Assembly (NCBI GenBank): GCA_035610835.1
Contig: CM069445.1
Location: forward strand, 79,391,465 to 79,455,464
Length of the DNA stretch: 64,000 bases
Reading direction: 5' to 3'
Origin: Ophiura sarsii
Taxonomy: Eukaryota; Echinodermata; Ophiuroidea; Amphilepidida; Ophiuridae
Shown: piece after piece, positions 40,848 to 52,500 of the stretch
Layout: every line of letters starts with the position of its first letter
How positions within the stretch are numbered: position 1 is the stretch's first letter
Notes under the pieces: model-generated
What the model was told of the DNA's origin: nothing
Seen by the model: the letters and a program-made list of their open reading frames with translations, nothing else
The model's database searches: none
Translations under genes and position numbers: made by a program

Positions 40848-41617
40848 CGGACCTCAAATTTAGGAGTTGTCCCGTGACCTCCGAACATACTCTTAAATTA
40901 ACATTTATATGACAGCTACACATCCTATCTACAAGAATAATGAGTCCTGCTCTTGGGATTCTCTTACAAACTTATGCTATAGCGATGATCATATTTCAGT
41001 CCCTATGTATTCACGTAGCAGAAATGAAATAATAGAACCTATGGTAAGGGAGGGGTAGTATTTGACCATAAAAGACTAAGGAAATGTCAAAATTACTTAT
41101 CATTATGTATGTTTATTTTTAAAAAGATCTACTTGACCCATTATAATAGCTATTTCCAATATAATGTCACGGATAACGGTCACAAACTTGATGGAACATT
41201 AGGAAAAGTTAACAAAACTCAGCATTTTAGACCAATTTATGATATTCTCCGTTGTTCAATTTTTATAAAATACCTTTAACATTGTCATTATGAAATAAAT
41301 TACTATCACAACTTGTAAAGCAGTTTTGGCCCATCAATGTGGTAATAATTATATACTTTGACCTTTTTCCCCAAATTGTATAGCCATAATACTACCCCTA
41401 CCCCAGCACGGGTTGTTTTATTTGATTTCATATGTGAATATATAGGGAAATGCAGTCATTGCCATTAACATAAGTTCGCAAGAGAATCTTAAGAGCAGGA
41501 CTCTTTATTCTTGTAGATAATAAATGCAGCTATCATAAAAATACAAATTTAGGAGTATGTTCGGAGGTCATGGGTCAAACCATTTTTAAGCCAAATTTAG
41601 AGCTCTGGGGCTCTTAC
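40848..41617. mobile_element. Foldback element, about 770 bp
   Basis: Left blocks cgtgacctccgaacatactc, agagcaggactc-type and tctacaagaataa recur inverted near 41460-41580 (gagtatgttcggaggtcatg, taagagcaggactctttatt, cttgtagataa). The outer ends are diverged. Confidence 0.65.
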
Positions 41618-41731
41618 TTTTAACACAAAGTGTCCCGGGACAGGCGCTTTGATGGTGGCTAATCCAAAATCAATAATTGGTACCAAACATCTGAGAACAT
41701 CAAAGCACTGGTCCGGGACCTTTTGTGTTAG

Positions 41732-43307
41732 GTGTACGGCCATGTGTTTTGAACTCGCCACCCTTACCGTTGCATGTCCAGATTGTTACATTTTACACCA
41801 TCTGAGATTCGAATTAGCATATCGCAATAATTACTCGTTCTATCCCATAAAAAGTATATATTTTCTGAACGGTAATCTCACAAGAAATCCAAATACGCTA
41901 TTGGAATTTAGATAGGGCCAAATGGTAACATGTTGTGATTAAGAATGTGCAAAAAATATCAATTTGTTTTATATTTTGATTTAAGCGCAATAATATTTTA
42001 TACCTATATCCCAATCATAATTTTACTGTGCATATTAGTTCCTCATGCAGTTACCCCTTAGAACATAATGGTTGTCAATGGTAACTTGTTAACGTATTCT
42101 ATATCGAGAAGTAAATGAGCACAAACGTTTATATTTCATATTTATAAGAGTTTACAAGTATATTTTTGAGGGTATGCACCCTAACCTGATTTAAACGGCA
42201 TTTTTGAATTCCCCTATTTGAGAGCTTTCTAAAAATGTATAATTTAGCTATCATCGGTTGAATACTTTACATGTATAAGGCCATGTGTTTTGAACTCACC
42301 ACCCAAAAATGGTGGTGGCGTTGCATTTTTAGTGACGAATTACCCTCTCTCTTTCTTTTAACTTAACAACTAAATGTGGTAGAGCAATGGTTGACGTGTC
42401 ATTTGAAAGCCTATTTATCTAGCTATATTGAGTGTATAAATTAGGTATTTCTATAATTGTTTGGCTGAGATATGATTGATTATATTGTGAAAGTCGGGAG
42501 TGGTGGGCACTGTGTACAATCTCTATGGGGAATATAGAAAATGTTCCCAATTCTACGTTCAATTTATTATAACTCCACATCCCTATATGGTACAAACATG
42601 ATTTTGCTCTCATTTTATAGATCATTTTATATTCTATAAGATTCTGTTTCAACAAACGTGACAACTCTTATGGAACAATTATAATCACGAATCGATCGCA
42701 TTGTCCTTGGCTTCCTCCCTATTCACTACACAGTGAACTTGGCATAATTCATCGGTTTTACATACATGACTATAACAACAACAAAAGTATTAAACCGATG
42801 ATAGCAAAATTATACATTTTTGGAAAGCTCTCAAATAGGGGAATTCAAAAATGGCGTTTAAATCAGGATAGGGTGCTTACCCAAAACAATTAACTTGTAA
42901 ACTCGAGTAAATATGAAATGTAAACGTTTGTGCTCATTTACTTCCCAATATAGTATTTCAACAAGTTACCATTGACAACCATTATGTTCTGATGGGTAAT
43001 TGCATGAGGAACTAATATGCACAGTAAAATTATGATTCGGAAAAATATTATTGAGCTTAAATCAAAATATGAAAACAAAATCGATATATTTTGAACATTC
43101 TTAATCATCACATGTTACCAGCTCCTACTTAAATTCCAATAGCATATTTGGATTCCTTGTGAGATTACCGTTCAGAAAATATATACTTTTTATGGGATAG
43201 AACAAGTAGTTATTGCTATATGCTAATTCGAATCTCAGATGATGTAAAATGTAAAAATGTGTACATGAAACGGTAAGGGTGGCGAGTTCAAAACACATGG
43301 CCCTATA
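41732..43307. mobile_element. Giant foldback element, about 1.58 kb, arms of 550 bp or more
   Basis: The left end ggccatgtgttttgaactcg and the right end cgagttcaaaacacatggcc are exact inverses. Pairing continues through tctgagattcgaattagcat, ctatcccataaaaagtatat, aattttactgtgcatattag and cccctatttgagagcttt to about 42275/42765. The centre is unpaired. No coding capacity. Confidence 0.82.
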
Positions 43308-43319
43308 GAAACACTGGAT

Positions 43320-43720
43320 GGAGAAGTTATGTACAATTATCACACATATGGTCATGTGTTTTAAGCTCGCCTCCTTTCGCGTTACACACGGATTTTGGCT
43401 TTCGCGACATGATTTTAACTTTACACATTTATATTTGCTTGTACATGTATACCCCCCTAAAGTAGTAAAAGTATACATTCTCTGAAGGGAAATTGCATGA
43501 GGAAACCAAATATTCCATTACAATTATAGTACGACCAAGAACTAAAATGGTATGATCGGAAATGTTGGGGAAAATATCAAAGTTTTTTAATTTTTAATTT
43601 GAGATCCATATATTTGTTATACCTACCCCTATCATTATTTACTTTACATTATTTGAATTTCTCATGAAATTACCCATTAGATGATATATAATTGTCAAAA
43701 TGGACATTATCTGGACTAAC
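43320..43720 (+). repeat. Adjoining member of the foldback family
   Basis: ggtcatgtgttttaagctcg and aaattgcatgaggaaacca are related to 41732-43307 arms. The block as a whole is the inverse of 11370-11740. Confidence 0.6.
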
Positions 43721-43890
43721 TTAAAGCTAGTCGAGCGAATACTAGTCTAGCGACTAGCCTAAACTAATCCAGCTTAGGACGGACTAACATCAAGCTAGTC
43801 GAGCGACTAACGCAAAGCTAGTCCAGCAATGCCGGACTAGGCTTAAGCTAGTCAAAATGAGCACCCTCTGGACTAGCTTTAAGTTAGACA
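43721..43890 (+). repeat. Degenerate short repeats (ctagtc/agcgacta)
   Basis: Phrases such as agctagtcgagcgactaac recur five to six times in both orientations. Confidence 0.6.
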
Positions 43891-44114
43891 GGCTGACGAA
43901 TTTTGGTTTTCAGTGAAGCTCACGTACACACGAGCAAACAATCGATAAACTGCCGAAGAGAACACACACCCACTCACCCGTTACAATGGAATGCACACTA
44001 GGTAATACTATCATGGTTGAAAGTGCCGGGCGAAATAACGATGAAATTCAAAACTAAATCAGTCAAATGCAGCAAAGGAGGTCATTTAAATAACATACCA
44101 TGTTGATGAAAATA

Positions 44115-44290
44115 ATCCGTAGACCAGGCAGGCTATGTGTTTGTGTGGAAACCGGGGGAGGAGGACAAAGTATGAACCGGACCCTCCGATCACCGCGCCA
44201 CGTCCCTAACTACTCGGCTAACCTGCCAACGCTAGCCCGGGCAGCGATTTCGTACACACATATCAGCTTGGTTGATGACGTCATCGAATC
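44115..44290 (-). repeat. tRNA-derived SINE, second family, copy 2
   Basis: It shares cggaccctccgatcac, cacgtccctaactact and agcccgggcagcgatttcgt with 28610-28830. The minus strand carries the A- and B-box-like blocks. Confidence 0.6.
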
Positions 44291-45019
44291 GAATGCTCTA
44301 GCACACGTGTGGACATTGGTGTTTTTTTGCCGTAGTGAATCGTAGGTTCAATGCAGGAAGGTTAGGGTTAATGCGCAGATAGAGAGTTACATGGATGATA
44401 ACCTCTATTTATCGATGAAAGCTGGTCCACCAAGTCTCTTACATAAGACCTTCTTATGCACCTATCAGTTGTAACGGGTAACTTTATATGATTAGAGGAA
44501 AGGTAGCTTATTAATGGGGTCTTCACATGTATTGGTGCGGACGGTGAGGACACACGGGGGCCGTTTCCCGTCTGTTGAACACGTCAGGGGACTTTGACGG
44601 CCATCCGCGCCCGGCAGGAGTTTTGAGACGGTACAATTGCGAGGTAACAGTAATAGGATGTTATTAGGATGTTACTGAGACGTTATTAGACCGTCAACAC
44701 GTTAACAGAATGTTACTGAGGCGTTATGTGGCAGGTACCGTGCAAACCCGTACGGTGTCACACTGCGAGCGCCCGGTGAGAGTCCGTTCCGCGGACGGTT
44801 ATCCAGGCGGCATGCGCCCGTTTCAGCCGGCATCCACTACTCAAAATATGGACCAACCCATCCATTATCACACAATAGTCGGGCAACGGTGTGGACCGTG
44901 TGACTATCGTATTGCAGTACCCTTAATGTCAATCACTCAGTTCCATTAACTTTGAGAGCATAGACTTGAAATTAAGTCCTTATTACCTTTCCCCCACACG
45001 GGCCCCCACAGACAGGTAA

Positions 45020-45165
45020 AACAAGAGAGATGTGGACAGGGTGGGGTTTGGGATGGGTGGGGTGTGGGATGGTGTGGTGTGGTGGGGGAGGTGGGGTGGA
45101 GATGAGATGGGGTTTGGTGGGGATAGCGGTCGTCTTGAACCGAGGCTAGTGAGAGCAGGGTGCCC
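45020..45165 (+). repeat. G-rich repeat (ggggtgtggga-type)
   Basis: GT/GA-rich low-complexity DNA is followed by gtcgtcttgaaccgaggcta. The same arrangement occurs at 60298-60427, so this is part of a dispersed element. Confidence 0.7.
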
Positions 45166-45865
45166 TCAAATAAATTGTCGTATTATATTAACTTCGACCA
45201 CATATAATTTTGACCGCATGTTTGTCACTTAACCCTTACTTATCGGTAATGCTTTGTGTCGTGAGGTCATGGGTAGGGATTGTTATTGCAAATGTTATAG
45301 GCCTAATGTTAAAGGCACAATCAGTGATTTACATCCATTTCATAATAATATGTGATGCGATCTGAGAAAACCCGTCGGATGTCGCAAAATGTGAACTAGG
45401 GATTATGGGTAAAATAGAAAATAAAATAAAAAAATAAAAAATAAAAATAAAAATCTTTTTTTTAGATTTTTTTTAAAGAAAATTAGTTTCCAGTACTTTG
45501 TGTCATCATCTTTCATGAAATTTCACCTTGACAAACTTACTTAAGTCACTTTTATTATTAACCTTATAATGTTATTATATTGCATTATGTATCTTTTTTG
45601 GCCTGTTTTCATGATTTCTTGTTTTGTAGCTTTTGGTGACATCACAATCATCATTCACTCATAACTTTTTTTGTAGTGATCGTAGAAAAATGATCGAAAC
45701 AGTTCTGTAATCAGCACAGTTTTAGCTTTCTTATGATATACATACATTTCTGTATCTCTAATATGAAAAATGCCACCATGTGGCGGGTTTTCACAGATCG
45801 CATCACATATTATTTCCTACATATTACTAATTATGTTTTTTCGTTTGTTTCTCTGTTTCCCTTAG

Positions 45866-45880
45866 TAACCGTTGACTAGA
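45866..45880 (+). promoter_or_regulatory. 5' UTR end with upstream 3' splice site, ABCC gene 2
   Basis: A strong acceptor (tttctctgtttcccttag, ending at 45865) lies 15 nt before the ATG at 45881. This suggests a non-coding first exon further upstream that cannot be located from sequence alone. Confidence 0.55.
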
Positions 45881-46510
45881 ATGGAGTCGTTAACGGCATG
45901 GTTTTGTGGAAATGTCATCGAGTCTGAGTATATACCTTCTGCTTCGTTAAGGCAAATATATTTGAATAAAAACCACACTCATCTGGTCGAAGATGCCTGC
46001 TTTGTCAACTTTCTGTCACTTCTGCCACATGTGTTCTTCATAGTAATAGCAACCGTTATTGCAATATACTCAAGCCTCTGCTCAAAGAATCAGCCTACGA
46101 AATCATGCATGGTGCTCTTCCCTGGTCACACATTTCGATGGATCGTGTTGACGATGTGGGCCTTCATTTACGCATTCGCTATAGCTGAAGGGGTATTAAC
46201 AGATATAACGTTTCATGATATATCTGAAACGACTCAACCACACTTTTACATCCCAGCAATTTGCGCTTTTACGGCTACAATTGTTTCACTTCTGTACACC
46301 AGTTTATGTGAAACCAAACAAAAGAAACAATTGTACCTGGTACTTATCAGCTACTGGCTATCAACATTAGTGGTCCAAATCGTCTTGCTATTCCATTACC
46401 ATGTCACCTTTACAAACAGATTGACTGTATTTCGGTATAGCCTGATAATATTCAATCAATCTATGTATCTAGCCATGGCAGTATTGGAGGTGTATATTTT
46501 GTGTTCAAAA
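45881..46510 (+). CDS. ABCC gene 2, exon 1 (entire TMD0)
   Basis: The exon has 210 codons from ATG to AAA|gtaagt. Hydrophobic segments lie at about 43-67, 85-104, 121-141, 151-172 and 186-207, five helices as expected for TMD0. CFVNFLSLLPHVFF, FPGHTFRWIV and AEGVLTD align with SUR1 CFVDALNVVPHVFL, FPGHNLRWIL and AEGILSD. The frame extends 9 nt upstream through a TTG, but the ATG at 45881 is preferred. All of TMD0 sits in one exon. Confidence 0.92.
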
Positions 46511-49500
46511 GTAAGTTCATAAGTTGATAACGAATTGCCCGTTCATCATGTTCATAAGATAGTGACGTCAGTTGAATGGCTTCACAAAAGGTTTTATTTA
46601 CTACATAATAATTATTGGAATTGGAAAATAGAATGATTATCATATGCTCAATCAAGAAAGAATCTGGAGTTCGTTTAGTACATGTCTAGAGGCCTTCCAT
46701 ACGTCTGTTGGCCATATTTGCGGGAACTAAAGTCTGTTTTCGAATTTAAAAAGACCAACCACAAATACATTGTATCAAAATCTGCGACGAACACACATGT
46801 TGATGGGTACTCATTTAAATAACCCTGTGAGGAAGTGTATGTACAGTTATAGATGTATATTATATTGCTCATCCCTAATGGTTGAGAGTTGTGGTGCAGG
46901 ATAAAAGTAGTTTTAAGTGTTGCTAGCGACTAGCACACTCTCAGCACGGCAAGTGTATAGCCGGCGACTCTGTTAGCCAATCAAAAGGCTAAAACTACAT
47001 GCGGTCACACCTAGTCGATTTCGATGAGAATTCGCTCTCTTTTTCTCAGCGCTGTTTGGGAACAGCGACTTGGAAAACGTCCATAGAAATTATCATCATA
47101 ATCTTCCTTTTGCATGATTTGTAATTGAGCTGTGAACAAATAAAACACCCTAATTGACCAAAGTTAAATCTGGTGCTTCATGCCGTTTTGATTACTAGAA
47201 GAAACAGACATTTCTGTAAGGCTGAGTTCACATAGGAGTATACTATTCGGGTATACGGTGCACGTTTTGCAGCGCGTATAGCTTAAATCGAAACAATGTA
47301 ATTTCATAATACCGGTTCACATAAGACGGCACTATTCGAAAAGGCCGTATACCTGCGTATAGTGTAGTATAGTATACCGGGAATCGTGCGTGTTCGATTT
47401 TCGTGCACCGTATACCGTCCTGTTTGGATGTGGCGGGCTGCAATTCGTGTGTACAGGCGTTCCGAATTTCCCCTATCACGATTTATAAACAATTTATTGC
47501 GTAGAATAGGGTAAGTTAGAACAATAGGTAAATAGGACGCCTTTGTACTATACTTTTTCGGAAATCCTTGTGCTCAGCCGAACAATTTGGTGTGCCATTT
47601 CAATTTTTGGCCCAGTATGGCGGCCATTTTTTTGCTATAAAAGAACGTTCCCGTCACTTTTGAGAAATGCATTGGACCTCATTTTCTTTTAAAATGGTTC
47701 TAGTTGACAAGTTCACTAAGAAACTAAGGTAATGACTCTACTACGAGTAGGGCTCGCGTGCTACCCTATGTGACTCGCCGTGCCCGTATAGCGTATAGCG
47801 AATACCGAATAGCGTATAGCGAATACCGTATACCGTATACCGTATACTCCTATGTGAACCCAGCCTAAAGAACCGCAACACAAATAATGACGGTATGAAT
47901 TCAAATACATAGAATAAACAATGAAACGTGAAGTATCAGATATTTCAGGCTATTCGAAAGCACACCATTTTGGGGGGAATTGTTCGTGTATGGCCTGAAC
48001 GTATGCCGACGTATGTACAAAAAATAGCTCGAACATTGTCACAGTCCAAGAACGTCCAACTTCCCAACGAATTGCATATGGGCCTGACTCACCATGGCGT
48101 ATCGCCTGAACGTATGCCGACGTATACACAAAATAGCTCGAAAATTGGCAGAGTCCAAGAACGTCCAACTTCCCAACGAATTGCAATATTTTGGTTTTTA
48201 TCAATGCTAGATAGCTATTTTTAGCCGACATGCATCAATTTATACCAACTTACGAGTAACGTACCTCTAACGTTTGTCAGCGTATGTCAACGTATGTCTA
48301 ACGTACCACGAACGTACCTGGAACTTATGCAGGACGTATTAAGCACACGTTGAGTACGCCGATACCTTTTTTAACATGCTCAATAATTTTTCGCGGGCTC
48401 GACGTGTTCCCGATTTTTAAAGCGTATCATAGCGTGCTCTTAACGTAAACGACGTAGGCCTATCCCCAACTTACCCCTAACTTATATCAGCATACACCAA
48501 CCACGTACACCAACGTATTTTCGATATTTTCGCATACGTTGGCATACGTTCAGGCGATACGCCATGGTGTGACAGGGCCTTTAAACGAATGTACATCAAC
48601 ATTTCAAAAACGTCGGGCACGCGTTGGCTCTTCGCTAATATGTGACAGGGCCTTTTGTGTTCAAAGAATGACCTTATACATTTGGCGGGCTATTTTGAAA
48701 CGAATATCCACTAACATGTGTGTTGGTCACAGATTAAGATATCTGTGGTGTTGGTCTTTAATTGATTATCTCTATAAGAATGTCAGACTATTCTAAACCT
48801 TAGCCAAGTATTTTATGTTTGACCATAAGTGAAGGCCAGTACGCTTATAAGAGAGAAATAAAGGTTTGACACATACCGCATTGCGCGCATTAATATATGG
48901 AATCACTTCTGCTGCTTATGCATTGAGACAATTACAAAAAGATAGTTGCGAGGTGGAACAAAAAAGTATGCCGAAAACACAGTAAATGAAATTCCGCATT
49001 TGCATTTTCTTTTACACTAAAAACAAATCATTTTGAATTTCGCATAGCTATTGTTTTCAAAATATGTATTTTTGGTTAATAAAATAAGTACGTATATTAT
49101 AATATCACTTCATTTGATCACAGTCACAGTTCCCTAAACTGCAAGAAGAGAAGCTGGATATGAGGTTTAAATGCGATCAGGTCAATCTCGTCTCCTACAG
49201 CTATTTCTTATGGATCCGTTGGCTATTGAAATTAGGATACCGACGCCCTCTAGTGGTCGATGATTTAGGCTCTCTGCCAGTCGCTTATCAAGCGAAACAT
49301 AACTACGAGAAGCTACGGAAGGTTTACCAACAGGAAATGGTAATATATATCTAATTATATAGATAATTAGGTCATTATAAATGGTCAATTCATAGATAAC
49401 TGATACAATTGACATTACACCCCTGATTCTGATCAAGTTCTCAGTTTTTCAAATTATATTTTTAGAGTGATAACGAAAATCCAACTTGATATTCCATGCC

Positions 49501-52500
49501 AAAAAAATCAGCACATCAGACACTACACATATACAACACTTGATTTGGTGATGATGTCTGGCCTCTCTTATAATATTAACTAATAAGGGCATTGCTGAAG
49601 TTGTCAACCTCGCTGTCCCGAGTTGCTGGGGTTTACTGATAGTATCAATCCAAAACGTCAATAGTTAGTAATTCGGTGCGCTCGTTCATCTATTTGTCTA
49701 CTTAGTCTATCAAAATCCCCGTAAACCTAAAATAGAGCCAATACTGATACCATATAAAACCCTTCACACAAAGAAAGTATTCATTTTTTTCGAGGCGGCC
49801 TGTTTAATTCTTAGGATGCTAAAGAATTTAAACAAATGGGAAAGAACAGGCATTTCCTCCATCTCATTTTGACACCTCATTTGTCACAATATTGATGAAG
49901 CAGTGGCCGTTTGAATTAAGAATGATGCAGTTTCCATTGTTGCACTTAACCCTATCTCATGGAAAGAGCGTAAACAAAACAATAAATCTAAAGTGTATGG
50001 TCCTAAGAATTAAACACAGGGTGCCTCGAAAAAGTGGATACTTTCTATTTGGGCAGTGTTTATAAGGGCCAGTCATACCTCATGTTTACGCACTACTACT
50101 ATATGGATGTATTGATAATTTTATATCATCATGATCATTCTAAAGGCAAATGCTCCTTCCAAGAACGCTGCGCCACCTCTATGGACGATTTACATGAAGA
50201 CATTCAAAGGACGAATTTTCAAGACATTTTTTGCACATATGCTGACAACAATAACTCTCTTCATGATACCATATAGTATGGATAGTATTATCTCTCAAGT
50301 GATGGCCAACGAGATAGGAGACATCGAAGAGGTAAGTGGCGCTCTACTAAACTTAACAGTCATAAGAACATAGTACTTCTCATGTTCACTATAATTATAA
50401 AAAGGTCCTAGCAAGGGTGCTGAATGTGAACACTGAAAAAGGCAGTTCAAATGCCCTGATCAGCTCATGAATAGATGATTAGGCCTAAAAAAAAAGGTTT
50501 GATTGGCCAAACCCGACCGACCCTAAATACATCGCCGACCATGAATAAGTTTTATTATTTTGAGGAGAAAAAAAAACTAATACAAAAAAAACTGAACAAA
50601 GTATTAAAGTTTCTGACTGTTTGCTTTCATTTTCGGCTATTTTAATTCCCCAAAGCAGGTGATTTAATTTAATTTTTTTAAATGTAAAAAAAAAATCCCG
50701 ACTGACCTACTCTATTTTTTTGTCATGTTAGGCCAATTAAACCATTTTGTTTAGGCCTTAGGCTATCATGATCTAATTAACACATGTCCACACTGCATTG
50801 CGATGGTGGTTTCACGCGGTTCATCGCAATCGTACGCGCACTGCAGTTTGCACTGGATCAATCAATCACTCTAAATCACGGGCTGAAAACATAAAATCGG
50901 GTATACTAATCACTTTGTTTCCTTGTATTCCAGGCGATGCCCCATTATATAACAGTCACAGAATTATTCACAAATGTGTATATGGGCGCCATCATGTTTT
51001 GTTTCGCTGTATGTATCAGTAACTACTTTGCTCAGATATATTTGTACGAGGCTTCAGTGTGTGGTACTCATTTAAAATCGGCTATACAGGTAAGTTACAA
51101 AATTGCATTCTTAAATATGACTATAACTTAATTTCCGGATAATAGCATCTTCTACAGTATCGGATGTGCTGTTCAACAACTTCTTCATATCTGAAGGCCC
51201 TGTCACAACATGGCGTATCGTCCGTATCGTATCGCCTGAACGTATGCCGACGTATACACAAAATAGCTCGAAAATTGTCAGAGTCCAAGAACGTCCTACT
51301 TCCCAACGAATTGCAATATTTTGGTTTTTATCAATGCTAGAATGCTATTTTCAGCCAACGTACACCAACGTATACCAACTTACGAGTAACGTACCTCTAA
51401 CGTATGTCAGCGTATATCAACGTCTAACGTACCACGAACGTACAGGGAACTTATGCAGAACGTATTAAGCACACGTTAAGTACGCCGAACAATTTTGAAC
51501 ATGCTCAATAATTTTTCGCGGGCTCGACGTGTTCCAAATCACAGCGTGCTGTTAACGTAAACGACGTATCCCCAACTTACCCCTAACTTATATGAGCGTA
51601 CACCAACGTACACCAACGTATTTTCGATATTTTTTGCTTAAACCCTTATAGATCCACTCTTACCAACCAGATCCTTTGGGAATATCTCAAGGTTGAAATA
51701 TCTCCTTTTTAACTATATATATTCCACCCGTCACCAAATGAACAGGTGTAAGCTATTTCACTCAGGGTAAACAAGGCTAACGAGCCAAAGTGGACTTATG
51801 CCTTTAAAGTTTTAAAAACTAATAGGAGAACAGTACTATTCATGAAACTAAACATTAAACGTTAGGAAAATAATAATCTAATACATATTGACCAGTTTAA
51901 TTGAACACAGAACTATAATTGTTCAATAAAACGAATTAAAATTGCGTATCCCGAACATGTGATTATTTGAAATTCGCGCTCGGTTGTCTGTGTCGAAAGT
52001 GCTTATGGGATAGCCATACCCAATATTTAGACGTTATCGTTACTAAAACCGCCTCATCAGCAACAGATCACTGCACGTAATTACGCAAGAATTCAATGCA
52101 TATTTAATCGAAAATATCAATACATTGAACAGAAATGTGGAAATATCGTAACTGTTTCGTAATAGCTTCGATCAATATGACGACGTCCATACAGTTGAAT
52201 TGTTTTCTTCTTTCCAAAGCCGATTTTGTCTTAACGTGGCACTCTTAAAAGCGTTCACCTACCGATGTGTTCTGTATAATATTAATGCTACATATCTGAA
52301 CGCTTAAGTTCCATGGCAAGGATTTCCTTTAAATCAGAGAGATCAAACATGTACGGTATCGAAAGGAATGAATGTATACTAACTTATAGAATCACTGCAT
52401 CCGCAGGGCTTGATCTTTGACAAATCACTTCGTCTTTCAAGTTTATCTGGCTCCACCGAAGGCCAGGTGACCAATCACATGTCAACTGATACCATGAACT

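Noticed and set aside
45872..45880. Alternative TTG start upstream of ABCC gene 2
   Set aside because: ATG at 45881 gives the natural SUR-like N-terminus. The extra three codons exist only because no stop intervenes.
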